Source: Agapanthus africanus (taxonomy: Eukaryota > Streptophyta > Magnoliopsida > Asparagales > Amaryllidaceae). Taken from it: DNA of 64,000 nucleotides. The stretch is taken from assembly GCA_030015575.1 (NCBI GenBank), contig CM057337.1, positions 295,144,044 through 295,208,043 on the forward strand. Reading direction: 5' to 3'. The notes beneath the pieces were generated by a model. The model was given only the letters and a program-made list of their open reading frames with translations, was not told the origin of the DNA and did no database searches. The translations under genes were made by a program, and so were the position numbers. Each line of letters begins with the position of its first letter. The stretch's first letter is position 1. Below are positions 1 through 10,268 of the stretch, one piece after another.

Positions 1-330
1 AAAATCTGCGATATCCCTCTTCATTCCGTCCCACCAGTAAACACCTCTCATATCATGATACATCTTGGTGGAACCAGGATGGACGCTATATACCGATCGA
101 TGTGCCTCGTCAAGAATCTCACGCCTCAGTCCCTCAGCATCGGGTACACACAGTCTGACTCCAAATCGTAGTAACCCCTGATCATCGACCACGAACTCGG
201 AAAATCTGCCCTGTCCAATCTGTGCCATGATCTCTGAACATCGGTCATCCCTGAGCTGTGCCTCTCGTATACGATCGATCAACTGTGGGCGTGCACGGAC
301 ATGCGCTATCTGTCCTCCAATTGGCGTGAA
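1..330 (-). pseudogene. G1 integrase zinc-binding (HHCC) domain, partial
   Basis: Minus-strand reading from the stop near 331 down to base 1 gives the linker after RNase H and then the N-terminal zinc-binding domain of a gypsy integrase. A histidine pair is visible (EAHRSVYSVHP) followed by STKMYHDM and VYWWDGMKRDIADF. The window ends before the expected Cys-Cys pair. The same region of G2 (near 14910-15107) keeps both Cys residues. The enzyme would join element cDNA to host DNA. It is cut off from RNase H by an in-frame TAG, so the polyprotein cannot be made in one piece. Confidence 0.85.
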
Positions 331-1377
331 CTAGAACTGTATCCGGCTGTCGCATAATATCTGCCAATCTGCTGACGACTGCCTCTGTACTGCGCTCAAA
401 CAAGATAGACTACTCCCGGGCCTCCTGCTCAAAGCATCCGCCACTACATTTGCCTTGCCCGGGTGATATAAGATCTCGCAGTCGTAATCCTTCACTAACT
501 CCATCCATCGGCGCTGTCGAAGGTTCAGGTCCCGCTGCTGGAATATATATTTCAGACTCTTGTGATCCGTGAATATCTGGCACGACTCGCCGTATAGGTA
601 ATGTCGCCAGATCTTAAGTGCGAAGACCACTTCTGCCATCTCCAAATCATGAGTGGGGTAGTTCTGCTCATGTTTCTTCAATTGTCGTGAGGCATACGCG
701 ATCACCCTGTCATGCTGCATCAGTACGCACCCCAACCCCACTCGAGAAGCATCACAAAAGACCACAAATCCGCCCGATCCGGAAGGTAAAGATAACACCG
801 GTGCCGTCGTCAGCCGAGTCCGTAACTGCTAGAAACTGTGCTCGCACTCCTCCGTCCACTCGAAAGGAACTCCCTACCGGGTCAACTCGGTCAATGGTGT
901 AGCAATACGGGAGAAGTCCTGCACAAAACGTCTGTAGTAACCGGCCACCCCAAAAAGCTGCGAATCTCCGTCACCGATGTGGGTCTGGGCCAACGCTGAA
1001 CGGCCTCGATCTTCCTCGGGTCTACACATATACCGTCTCATGAAATCACATGTCCCAAGAAGTCCACGCTGTCCAGCCAAAAAGCACACTTGGAGAATTT
1101 CGCATAAAGCTGGTGCTCCCTCAAGGTCTGCAAAGGTAATCCGCAGGTGCTGCTCGTGCTCCTCACTACTCCGGGAATACACCAAGATATCGTCAATGAA
1201 GACAATGATGAACAGATCCAAATATGGCCGGAAAATACGGTTCATCAAGTCCATGAAGGCTGCTGGCGCATTGGTGAGTCCGAACGACATCACCAAAAAC
1301 TCGTAATGGCCGTAGCGCGTACGGAAAGCTGTCCTGGGAATGTCCTCCTGTCGAACCCGCAGCTGATGATAGCCCGA
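331..1377 (-). pseudogene. G1 reverse transcriptase C-terminal half and RNase H, broken
   Basis: This continues in the same frame after the TGA at 1378-1380. The RT catalytic box [10 protein letters not shown] lies at about 1178-1207, preceded by [18 protein letters not shown]. An extra T in a T run (plus-strand AAA at 1132-1134) shifts the frame, and a compensating loss just before GYYRRFVQDF restores it. In-frame TAG codons follow near 874 and near 830. RNase H is then open at 331-798 with [15 protein letters not shown] (first catalytic Asp), [18 protein letters not shown] and [11 protein letters not shown]. Comparison with G2 shows these are lesions, not a different gene structure. RT and RNase H would copy element RNA into DNA. 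Confidence 0.9.
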
Positions 1378-3552
1378 TCATAAATCGATCCTCGAAAAGT
1401 ACCCTGCCCCCTGAAGTTGGTCGAACAAATCGTCGATACGTGGCAAAGGATACCTGTTCCGCACTGTCACCCTGTTCAGCTGGCGGTAGTCGATACATAG
1501 ACGTAAACTGCCGTCCTTCTTCTTGACGAACAGGACTGGAGCACCCCAAGGAGAAACACTGGGTCGAATAAGTCCCTTGTCCAGCAAATCTTGCAGCTGA
1601 CCCTTCAATTCTCTAAGTTCCGCCGGGGCCATCCGATAAGGCGGTATGGAAATAGGCCCCGAGCCAGGAACCAAATCAATACAGAAAGAAATATCGCGCT
1701 CGGGCGGTAACCCTGGAAGCTCGGCAGGGAACACATCAGGAAACTCGCTAACAACCGGAACCTGATCCAATGGAACCTCTGTAGCGCGAGCATCGCAAAC
1801 ATAGGCGAGAAATCCCTGACATCCCTTCCTCAAAAGCTGTCCAGCGCGAAAAGAAGAAATCACACTGTGAGGGGCGGCACCACGGTCCCCCAACACAACA
1901 AAAACCGACTCGCCGGGAAAGCAGAATCTAACTGTCTTCTCACGGCAGTCCACAGAAGCATAGCACGTGGCTAACCAATCCATGCCCAAAAGAACGTCGA
2001 AGTCCAACATCTCCAGGAGGATCAAGTCGACAGGCAACTCTCTCTCGCCAATACAGACGATACAGGATCGGAACACGTGCCTAGCAACAAACGACTCTCC
2101 CACAGAAGTGGTCACCACAAGCGTCTGATCAAGCAAACCGGACTCTCTACCCAAACTCGGCACGAAGTGTGTGGATACGTACGAGTGTGTGGATCCGGGA
2201 TCGAACAATACATGTGCATCAGCTGAACATACAGGAAGGATACCTGAAACCACTGCATTGGACGCCTGTGCGTCCTGATGTGTCAAAGCAAAAACCCGTG
2301 CCTGTCCACCACCTATAACAGACTGCCCTCTGCCTCGGTCATCTCGTCCTCTCTGAGCAACTCCTCCACGCCCACGACCTCTCTGTGCATGAGTCTGGCG
2401 CGGAGCAACGGTAGGTACAACTGGCAACGCCCTCTGGGGTGGTGAGGGTGGTAAAGTAACATGCGGTGCTGCTGCCTCCCTCCGATGTGTCTCGGGATAA
2501 TCTCGCACACGATGATAAGAACTCCCGCAACGGAAACATCCCGATAATGGTCGCTGACCCTTCTGGGGATAAGAGCTGAACAATCGGGCTCGCCTCGAAT
2601 CTCTACCACCTGCTAGGTGTCTGTCACGGCGTCGAAAAGGCTGTCTCTGCACCGATGTACCTGCATGCACTCTCTTCGGCTCTGGGGCTGCCGAAGTCTC
2701 AGCAAGGTGCTCCTCGACTACTAGGGCTGCGTCTACAGCTGCTGCATAGGTCTCGTATTGCTGCGCGCTGATCGCGAGGAACAGTGGTGTAAGCAAGCCT
2801 CGAAAAAATCTCCTGACTCGCAACTCCTCGGTAGCCACTGAATACGGGGCATAAACTGCCAGCTCGGTAAACAGCACGTCATACTCTGCCACTGTCATCC
2901 CTGGCGTCTGGCGCAAGGACTCAAATCTACGTGCTCGGGCATCCCTAACACTCTGGGGAAGGAAACGGGCTGGAAATATGGTCACGAACTCCGTCCAGGT
3001 CATAGGAGGAAGACCTGCTGCTCTGCCCTTCTCAACTGAATCACACCACTTCTGCGCAAGACCTTCCAGGCGAAAGCTCGCGAACTCGACCCATCTCGCA
3101 TCTGCGCATCTGAGGGAACGGCATATCCGGGCCATCCTGTCTATGAAAGACTGTGGGTCCTCGGCTGTATCGGTGCCTGTGAATACCGGAGGCTTCAGCC
3201 TCATAAACTCTGATAGCGATACTGTGATCACCTCCGTGGCTGCAGGGGCAACTGGCTGTGCAGTAGGTACCATCACGGTCGCTGGAACAGGTGGAGCTAC
3301 CTCTGGTCGCTGCGCTCGAAGCATCTCAACTAGCGATCCTATCATTTGGCGCATTTCCTGCATGCTAGATCCCACCGTCTGGCGCATCTCCTGCATACCA
3401 GCCCTTAGCGTGGCGATCTGCTCAGTCACAAGAGGAACAGTCTGCTCGGGTACAACGGGTGCACTGCCCGGATCAGTCCTCGTCTCGGACGAGTCAACAC
3501 GAATCTCGGCCCTCGCGGCCGCTCTCTGTACCCTTGTAGTCTTAGGCGGCAT
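1378..3552 (-). pseudogene. G1 gag-protease-RT polyprotein, N-terminal part ended by a stop
   Basis: The ORF starts at MPPKTTR (ATG at 3552); an in-frame ATG 20 codons upstream is open but unlikely, since G2 starts at the same MPPKTTR. In order: capsid-like gag ([20 protein letters not shown], then [15 protein letters not shown]); a zinc knuckle [14 protein letters not shown], where the last Cys of CX2CX4HX4C is Tyr; an aspartic protease site [13 protein letters not shown]; and the RT fingers and palm ([51 protein letters not shown]). It ends at FSRIDL with TGA at 1378-1380, where G2 has CGT; coding similarity continues in the same frame beyond. Gag would form the particle and protease would cleave the polyprotein. 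This is the longest open frame in the window. Confidence 0.93.
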
Positions 3553-3770
3553 AATGGTTGAAAGAAAATTAGGATTCGATAAGAACACAGAAATCGAATC
3601 ACAAGAATGCATGTATTCAGGAAGGAATTTAAATCAACAAGTCCTAAGGTCACGTAGGCGGAGTACCGTGTCATGAGTATGCCGCGGAACATACACACGT
3701 TACGCTACCCTGCTGCAACTACCTACTCCATCATACCAGGGTCATCCTACACTCCGAAGGTAAAACCTAC

Positions 3771-3782
3771 GCTCTGATACCA
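3771..3782 (-). other. Primer-binding site of G1 (initiator tRNA-Met)
   Basis: The minus strand reads TGGTATCAGAGC, complementary to the 3' end of plant initiator tRNA-Met. It lies four bases inside the LTR end (minus ...GGGTCGTGACA). It would prime minus-strand cDNA synthesis and fixes the LTR boundary at 3787. Confidence 0.92.
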
Positions 3783-3786
3783 ACTT

Positions 3787-6700
3787 TGTCACGACCCGAG
3801 AGTTTCGACTCGTGACCGGCACTTAACCACGCAACGTCTACAGGCGTAACGCGGCTAAGTAAGCCAAACCCAGAAATCAAAACCAATAAATAAAGAGTGA
3901 TTAAAGCATGTTGTGATATCAGTCGTACATGTCTAGAAAACTTTAATTAATTTAGTAGAAATCCTTTTTAGTTCAAGAGTTATAATTTTATAATTTTGGC
4001 AACATTTCCTTTAAAAACATTTATCCCGTGAGTCGGGTAAAAGCAAGGTGTAGCAGGAATAACAACTAAAAAGAATAAAGCATCACAATATGATATACGA
4101 CGCCGTAGCAAAGAATACACAGTAAAGCAAGGACAAATATCACAAAGATAAGACTGCATAAAATAAAGTCGGCTCACATGCGAGCTCGACACCAGAGTAT
4201 AAAATCATACATATCGTCCTCACAACTGTCTCTAAGTTAATACAGAAAGGTAGATGGAGAATACTAGATACATCAATATACAACTGAAAGATAACAGATA
4301 CCATACAAAAACCCACCTATCAGCAAAAAGGCTAACTCGCCTCAGAAAGGTATCTGTGCCAAAAGATACGGTAAACAGCCAGCCGCGACTACTCCCAAGG
4401 GCAACCAGCAAATACTGTGGCACAACGGGGGTGAGTTGCCAACTCGTGAATAGAGATAACATATAAAGGTGATCGCGAGCATGCACATATAGCGTGGCTC
4501 TACTAATGCCAGCAGATGATATCCATGCATGACAATCAGTGGATGCAATAGTAATGCAAGTGCTCTATCAAGTAAATGCTACAGGATGAGATATAGTAAT
4601 CAATACTGAGCATGGGATAAATAACATCTACATGGATATGTCAACATGGAAAACAATAATCGGTGCCTCAGACTGCACCCAACTCCCAAATACACCCAGG
4701 CGCCGGCACTCCCATCGGCCCTCAAATCCTGTATATCTCTGAGAAATCACGAGTGCCCAACATCGGCACCCAAAATATCATAAAATACTCGTGTCCAGCA
4801 TCGACACGCAAATCCTCATATATCGGGCTCCGTCAGTCCGGATCGGCCCACGGGGTCCGTCTGCGGTGTCGGCCTTCGGCCCCGGCAGTACGGATCATCC
4901 CGCATCCATCTCTCGACTCTGGCCAGTATCCTCCGGACAACTGCCAGGTCCAACCAATCACCGGTAGGTAGGAGTCCCTCCGCCGGGCTCACCGACTACT
5001 GCACAGCGAAACCGTTCTCGCCCCGGGGTACCATATCGGGCCCACCACGAACCCGCAAACGGATCATCCATCTCCTCGAATCGGGTTTCAAGCACACGTC
5101 TCAGCACCGAGAAAACGCGTGGTGGACGCACCAAAATATCATATCACGAGGTACCGGGTTTTTCAAAATGGTGCAACTTTTCTTAAATAATTCCACGGTC
5201 CCCAAAACCAGAAATCACATGAAAATCCATCACTAAGTAAATCCAATGAGTGATACAATGTAAATCAATCCATGGTATGGGTATAAGGGGAAAAACCGCT
5301 TTTTAAAATAGTTTCCGTTTTTAAAGATGTCATGCGGCTCCCAATTTCTAGAAAATCATAACCAATCATATGTAAGATGAACAACAATAATATAATCATG
5401 GCAGCTCTACAGTGAGTGTAGCATGGCAATTACTAACGGTGTGTGTGTAGCATGCAAATAGTGCCCGTGCAACATAAACCGTTAGTAATAGTGCGGTGTT
5501 CTATCAGTTCTAAGCATATATATATATATAAACACAGCAGGGAATGCAATATGCGATGACAGTCTATGGGGTAAATGCAATATATAATAACAAGGTCCTA
5601 TCAGCCCTGACGCATAACGCCATGCGGGCGATATCCCCGTAGATGTGAAATCTACTCACCGCGTCTCGCGCTAAGTGTATCCAACGACTTGCTTGCCCTT
5701 CATCGAAGCGTCCGTCTCACTGGCCTGCGAACCTAGAATCACACAACATATATCACACATAAGCTCAATTTCACAGAAACGTGACATTACGGTCCAACTA
5801 GAAACCCGTGTCGCAAACCAATCGCGCGTGTGCGCGATACGCTAAAACGTGTGATCACGCGCCTGAAACTACCCCGACGCGTCGCGATACGCAGAAACCC
5901 CAAACCCACTCACGTATCACGCGTGTCGCGAAGGTTTAGAAAAACGGCAAAACAGGCATTTAGTCCCAGATTTTACTACAGAACTAAACTTATAAAAATA
6001 TATACATCACAGCACCCTACACACTAGCAGACACCTACAGGACCAAACCCCAACCCAAACCCTACCCATCTGGCCGCAAATTGCGGCCAGAACGAATTAA
6101 TTGGTGGCCTACTGTAGCAGTTAGGGGGTCGGGTTAAATCTAGGGTAACAGCACATCTCCACTATACTGCAGTCTTCCCAATTTCACTCAGAATTCATCG
6201 GGTCAAAAGCAATTCCAGAAAACTCAGTTTTGCTTAAAAACGACGGATTTGCATCAATTTGGAAAACTGGTGGTATTTTAGTGCAATTGGGGTTAAGCTA
6301 AGTTAATATGGTCTCAACAACCCACTAACAACCTACTGAAACCAATTTACACCACACTAGCACAAGGTTCCCACTAAACACCTCATATCGCACTAAAACG
6401 CACTAAAAACCACTAACCGATGCAAAACTACTCTAACCAAGCAATTAGGGAATAAGTTTAGGAAATATACCTCATACTTAACCCTAGGTAGCTGAAGGAA
6501 GAAGAAGAAATGAAGGGGAGAAGCTGCAGTTGCTGCTGTTGCTGTTGCTGCTCACTGGCTGTTGCTGCTGTGCTTGCTGTTGCTGTTGCTGAGCTACTTG
6601 TTGCTGCTGCTGTGGAGTTTGTTGCTGCTGCTGCTTCTGGCTTCAGCTGAGAGGTAGGTGTGTGTGTGTGTGAGTGTGTGAGAGTTTTGAGAGAAAAACA

Positions 6701-7101
6701 AAGAGAATTGAGAGCCAAAACAAATCATCACCCAAAAGTCACCCCTCCTCTCTCTCTCTTCATTAATGGCAAGCATGGCTTGAGCCATGATGCCCCCCCT
6801 CTCTTTCTCACAAGTCAACACCTATAAACAAATTCAAATTAAAACAACTACTAATTAACTAATTAACTTAATTTAAACTCAAAAGACTTAATCCCATGAT
6901 TAACCCACCATGGTTAATAATCATGGTAATAACTCATTTAAAAACACTAGTTTACATGCACATGTGTGTGCAAGCCTAGGAAAATTTTGGAAAAATATTT
7001 ATTAAATTAGGAAAAATATTTAAAACACAATTTGGTAAACTTTTTATTAAAAACCCATTATTTAAAAATAATTACTCACTAACACATCCTAAGGTGTTAC
7101 A
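3787..7101 (-). repeat. G1 5' LTR (about 3.3 kb)
   Basis: The minus strand starts TGTAACACC (at 7101) and ends GGGTCGTGACA (at 3787), the usual TG...CA LTR ends. The inner end shares TGTCACGACC and the following ACCGGCACTTAA block with the G2 and G3 LTRs, but the outer (U3) half is different. A plus-strand block at about 4660-4830 holds small hairpin units such as GTGCC/GGCAC and GTGTC/GACAC separated by CAACAT or CAGCAT. A CAG/CAA and TG microsatellite lies at 6520-6690. No gene is present; a polyGln/polyAla-like open frame at 6458-6718 (minus) follows from the microsatellite. Confidence 0.9.
6520..6690. repeat. Compound microsatellite (GCT/GTT)n plus (TG)n in the G1 LTR
   Basis: The plus strand shows runs of TTGCTGCTG-type triplets followed by an alternating TG run ending in GAGAG. 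In the element's own direction (minus) these are CAG/CAA triplets after a CA run. The G2 LTRs lack this block at the matching place. Confidence 0.9.
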
Positions 7102-7288
7102 TGGCCAAAGGCCGGAGGACACGGATCGATCAGTATACCTTTCTAACCCTCTCTCTAGATAGCTAGTTGTAGGTTAATGGTTCGATCCAGGATTTAAGCA
7201 TACGATAGCGCCGGTTTCTAGTTTGAAAAAGTTTCGTTTCCGCATTTTGGCATCGGAAAGACGGCCGGGGCGCTACCGTAGACTTACA
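7102..7288 (+). repeat. Element A 5' LTR, 3' end only
   Basis: This stretch ends GTAGACTTACA directly against TGGTATCAGAGCC, the expected LTR/PBS junction. Its upstream part is displaced by G1. It has no gene. Confidence 0.8.
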
Positions 7289-7301
7289 TGGTATCAGAGC
7301 C
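7289..7301 (+). other. Primer-binding site of copia A
   Basis: TGGTATCAGAGCC, complementary to plant initiator tRNA-Met, lies immediately after the LTR end CTTACA. It shows that element A is on the plus strand. Confidence 0.92.
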
Positions 7302-7501
7302 ACGCTATTAACCTTTACTAGCTTGCTCTAACGTGTTTAGAACTTCGATCGGACAGATTTTCCAAAAACTGCATTTCTAATCTTGAACTTTCTGTCAAAT
7401 TTTTATTATCGTCAAAAAATTATTTTGTGTATGTCAAAAAATCAGGCAGGGTTTTTTGAGAGTTATGGGAAAATTTGGTACATTGATTGCACTGTAGCGC
7501 C

Positions 7502-7542
7502 GCGGAACCACGGCCGTACCCATGTTTTGGCCGCGGTTCCGC
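7502..7542 (+). ncRNA. PBS-proximal GC hairpin in the element A leader
   Basis: Arm GCGGAACCACGGCC (7502-7515) pairs with GGCCGCGGTTCCGC (7529-7542) with one mismatch over 14 positions. It lies 213 nt after the PBS start; B1 and B2 have equivalent hairpins 198 and 199 nt after theirs. A structural RNA role such as packaging or dimerisation is inference. Confidence 0.6.
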
Positions 7543-8064
7543 CTCCTAACTGTAGCAACACTGCATGGAATTTTCTACAGTGGTCTCTGTGTTGGAAATG
7601 GGGTTTTTGGTAATTTTTGTTTTGGCCCAGATTTGTCTGAGTACTGGGTATTGTGCTTGGGGCCCATTTCGGGAAATTTTGTCGATCGAAAATTTTAAAC
7701 ATGTTAGTTCACAGTATTTACATTAAATATGCAACCGTGAATGTCATTTCATCAGTAAATCTTGTCTAATTGCTATAGCCCTTTTAAACGGATTTGCGAA
7801 CATGACATTCACGTTGATGTTCTGTGTTGTGCATTGATGTTGTGGATTTGTCGTGGTGGATAACCTGGATGCAATATAAGTACAGTTTGGTTGTATTTGT
7901 ACATTTGATATTGCGGGACGAGCGTCCGACATATGGACTGCCGTCGCTGCCTGTTTGTATATTATTCTTTTGGGGCACGACCATGCTGAGGTCGATGTAC
8001 CTGTTGTATATATTTTACTTTCTGTACTAGGATTACCCCACGGTGGGGTGCACAGATAGCCGGG

Positions 8065-8125
8065 TTCTAGAGGGCAACGGGCCCGCATCTCATGGCTTTG
8101 AGACGGAGGGGGCTTCACTCTAGAA
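8065..8125 (+). ncRNA. Composite hairpin in the element A leader
   Basis: Outer stem TTCTAGAG (8065-8072) pairs with CTCTAGAA (8118-8125), with an inner TCTCA/TGAGA stem. B1 has TTCTGGAGT/ACTCCAGAA at the matching place (30590-30649), so the G:C pair has become A:T by a paired change. Confidence 0.55.
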
Positions 8126-8714
8126 TTGGCGGGCTATTCGCCGCACTCGTAGGGGGTACAGGTTGACCGACGGAGGGGTGCTCAAGTTACCGGATTCCGT
8201 GAAGTGCTCGGTGGTCTATTCACGTTGTTGAAGGGGGCTGCCTCGCTTCAGGTATTGGAGGGTAACTTGCCGCGCCCATAGGGGTCTAGGATTTCATTGC
8301 ACATGCTATCCACACGACCAGGGAAACGTCGGGTTTCAGTAGCGGCTCTATGAAACCCGGGGATCCCTGATATCTGTATTGTTCTGTGATGCTTATTACA
8401 TTTCTGTGATGTTGCATTTTATCACGCCTTGAGTAATTATTATATATTGATATATATACTAGTAGATGTTGTATATGTTTTACACCCACGCTAGTCCAGT
8501 CCCCGCTCTGTCGTTAGTTAAGTAACCTAACGGGTGATGATGGGACCCAGTGGCGAATGCGGATAGAATATACGTACATCATATTTTCGTTCTTTTGTGG
8601 TGTGATCAATTGATGGGACTGCGTTGATTCGGATCAATGCAAGCTAAAAAAACCTATTCTGATGTTGTTGGAACATTTTTCAAAAAGATGTTATTGTAAG
8701 GACGTTCTCTTTTG

Positions 8715-8945
8715 TTTTGCACAGTCGTATTCAGTTGGAATATCCCGCACCTCAGTCGACGAGGCAAGGGCCGAGATCCCTTCACCGGGAGGGACCCCTT
8801 GGACAGAAGTTTGCGTCAGGGTAATAACTTCACTATAGTCGATAACTTTTTGCTTTGCATCATGGTATTCAGTTGGAATATCCTGCACTTCATTCTACGG
8901 GGAAAGAGCCGAGATCCCTTCACCGGGAGTGACCTCTTTAGCAAA
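8715..8945 (+). repeat. Duplicated leader module of element A
   Basis: Two copies of a module that begins TTTGCA and contains GAGATCCCTTCACCGGGA (8773-8790 and 8911-8928), spaced 138 bp. Each carries a small stem before the shared box (for example TATTC/GAATA). The same two-copy module occurs in B1 (31106-31345), B2, C1 and C2. Confidence 0.8.
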
Positions 8946-9080
8946 GGTTTTCGCCACTATATTTTTACAAAAAGCTATCCGGTTCTTTCAACGATATCAA
9001 GTTCATTACGTTAAAGGTTTTTCGCCAAAAACCATTCGTAGCCCTCCGTCATTTCAGACGGGTAGCACTTAGTATTCATG

Positions 9081-9290
9081 CTATGTTTGTTGACCTTCGT
9101 CAAGGCATAATGATTGGTAGCTGCTTGTTACCTTTCTGCTACATAGATAGATGCGTTGGTTTGGGACAGTCGTACAGCCTTGTTGACCTTCGTCAAGGGC
9201 TTGTACGGGTGGGTTCAAATTAACCTGGACAATGACGGGTAGAACTTGACATGTGACTTATGGTTTGTTGACCTTTGTCAAAGTCATAAG
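9081..9290 (+). ncRNA. Three TTGAC-core hairpins in the element A leader
   Basis: Three hairpins share a core TTGAC-CTTC/CTTT-GTCAA but have different outer stems: TATG/CATA (9082-9109), CGTACA plus GCC with GGC plus TGTACG (9171-9207, one bulged T) and CTTATG/CATAAG (9257-9290). B1 carries the matching trio with different bases but conserved pairing. Confidence 0.6.
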
Positions 9291-9592
9291 AGGATGGGGT
9301 AAAAATCACATCAGGAGTTTCTAAAGAAACTGAAACTTGCCAGATATGCGCATACCTTCTGGAGTGTGATAACTTGAGTGGATTCCATCACGATATCATG
9401 CGATGATAGTTGGATCCCGATTCCCACTGATGAGTTGGTTTACTCCTCGGATGATCCCGACTAATTCTTCTTTCAGGTTTGGAGGAGAATTTGAGATTAC
9501 AGTGGGAGGTTTCCTAATTAGATAAATTGGTAACTATTCTGATCTAGGTTAGAGTGCACGCAGAGTGTTTGTTTTCTCTCTCTCTTTGGCAG

Positions 9593-10268
9593 CGACCATG
9601 GCCCGACCCTTAACTATGACTCAGTGACCAAATTGACCGAACCTTCTTATAACACTGGCTTTTGGATTTTTAGAGTTGCATACCTCATTGCCACTCCTTC
9701 GTTTACCCTTTTCTCCAGGACACCCCGTATTATTACGAACGTCCAGTTCCATTGGATAAAACCATCGTATGGTTATATATGAACTCGAAGGAATTTATTC
9801 GAGGATGGTTTCCGGTTCTAGAGAAAATGAATAGGACTATTCAGTTGTCTTTTCCTTTTTACCTTCTCTCAGGTTGTGAGTGTTCCTTGGATTAGGAAAG
9901 TACACCTATTACGCTTATTGGATAGTCTTCATCCAAACCATAGGCAGGTGCCGAACGGTAGGGGATGAAGAAAACCATTTAGCCTAAAAGGTGTACAGAA
10001 GGTATTAAGTAAAGAAAAATAAAGGGATTAGTAAGAGGGCAAAGTAAATTGCGACTGCTATTCACGACCTAACCAAGTATTTCATCGCCACTCCTATTTC
10101 ACCTTTGTATTTCTCCAGGACACTCCGTATCACTACGAAGATCCACAGTTTATTGGATACTCCATCGTATGGTTATATACGAACCCGAAGGAACTTGTTC
10201 CTTTTCGGGGATGGATTCTGGTTCAGGAGAAATAGGAATAAGGATTTATTTAGATGTCTTTTATCTTC
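9593..10268 (+). pseudogene. Element A, start of the gag/protease region with a tandem duplication
   Basis: CGACCATGG at 9593 and the following GACCGAACC aligns with the start of the protease-side region of B1 (near 32128-32200). From 9691 a block of about 355-400 bp is present twice: copy one 9691 to about 10045, copy two 10089-10268 continuing after G2 at 22156 to about 22345. Matching landmarks are GCCACTCC, CTCCAGGACAC and CCATCGTATGGTTATATA. No open frame survives, so no protein assignment is safe. Confidence 0.5.
10264..10268. other. Target-site duplication of G2, left copy (TCTTC)
   Basis: TCTTC directly precedes the LTR start at 10269 and is repeated at 22156-22160 directly after the other LTR. 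A 5-bp duplication is usual for gypsy integrase. Confidence 0.95.

Larger units (their letters stand above)
1..7101 (-). mobile_element. Ty3/gypsy LTR retrotransposon G1 (partial, left end outside window)
   Basis: Read on the minus strand this is a 5' LTR (7101 down to 3787), a tRNA-Met primer-binding site, gag, protease, RT, RNase H and the start of integrase, where the window ends. The domain order RT-RNase H-integrase makes it Ty3/gypsy. Strong similarity to element G2, including the gag start MPPKTTR and the PBS flank, places both in one family. The right end interrupts the 5' LTR of copia element A at 7102, so G1 is younger than A. The expected 5-bp TSD would be TGGCC (7102-7106); its partner is outside the window. 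Confidence 0.93.
7302..9592 (+). other. Element A leader, long and apparently non-coding
   Basis: About 2.3 kb between the PBS and the first pol-like sequence, with no gag that I can recognise. It contains a GC-rich hairpin at 7502-7542, a composite hairpin at 8065-8125, two copies of a 138-bp-spaced module at 8715-8945 and three TTGAC-core hairpins at 9081-9290. It closes with a pyrimidine tract ending in GCAG at 9571-9592, followed by ACCATGG. B1 and B2 have the same order of structures, which argues that this is a real leader and not random filler. Confidence 0.7.

Noticed and set aside
2978..3676. 232-codon plus-strand open frame opposite G1 gag
   Set aside because: It is the antisense of the gag coding region; the minus strand holds clear gag motifs, and this frame has none.
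5830..6027. 65-codon Arg-rich frame in the G1 LTR
   Set aside because: It lies in a CGCG-rich LTR patch and has no counterpart in G2; no domain is recognisable.
7289..7301. tRNA gene fragment at TGGTATCAGAGCC
   Set aside because: It is only the 12-13 bases complementary to the tRNA 3' end, next to an LTR end, so it is a primer-binding site. The same holds at 3771, 18665, 28977, 36436 and 63626.
9860..9880. Additional splice-acceptor-like TTCTCTCAGGT words in element A
   Set aside because: They belong to the tandem-duplicated block and are not found at the same place in B or C copies, so they are probably incidental.
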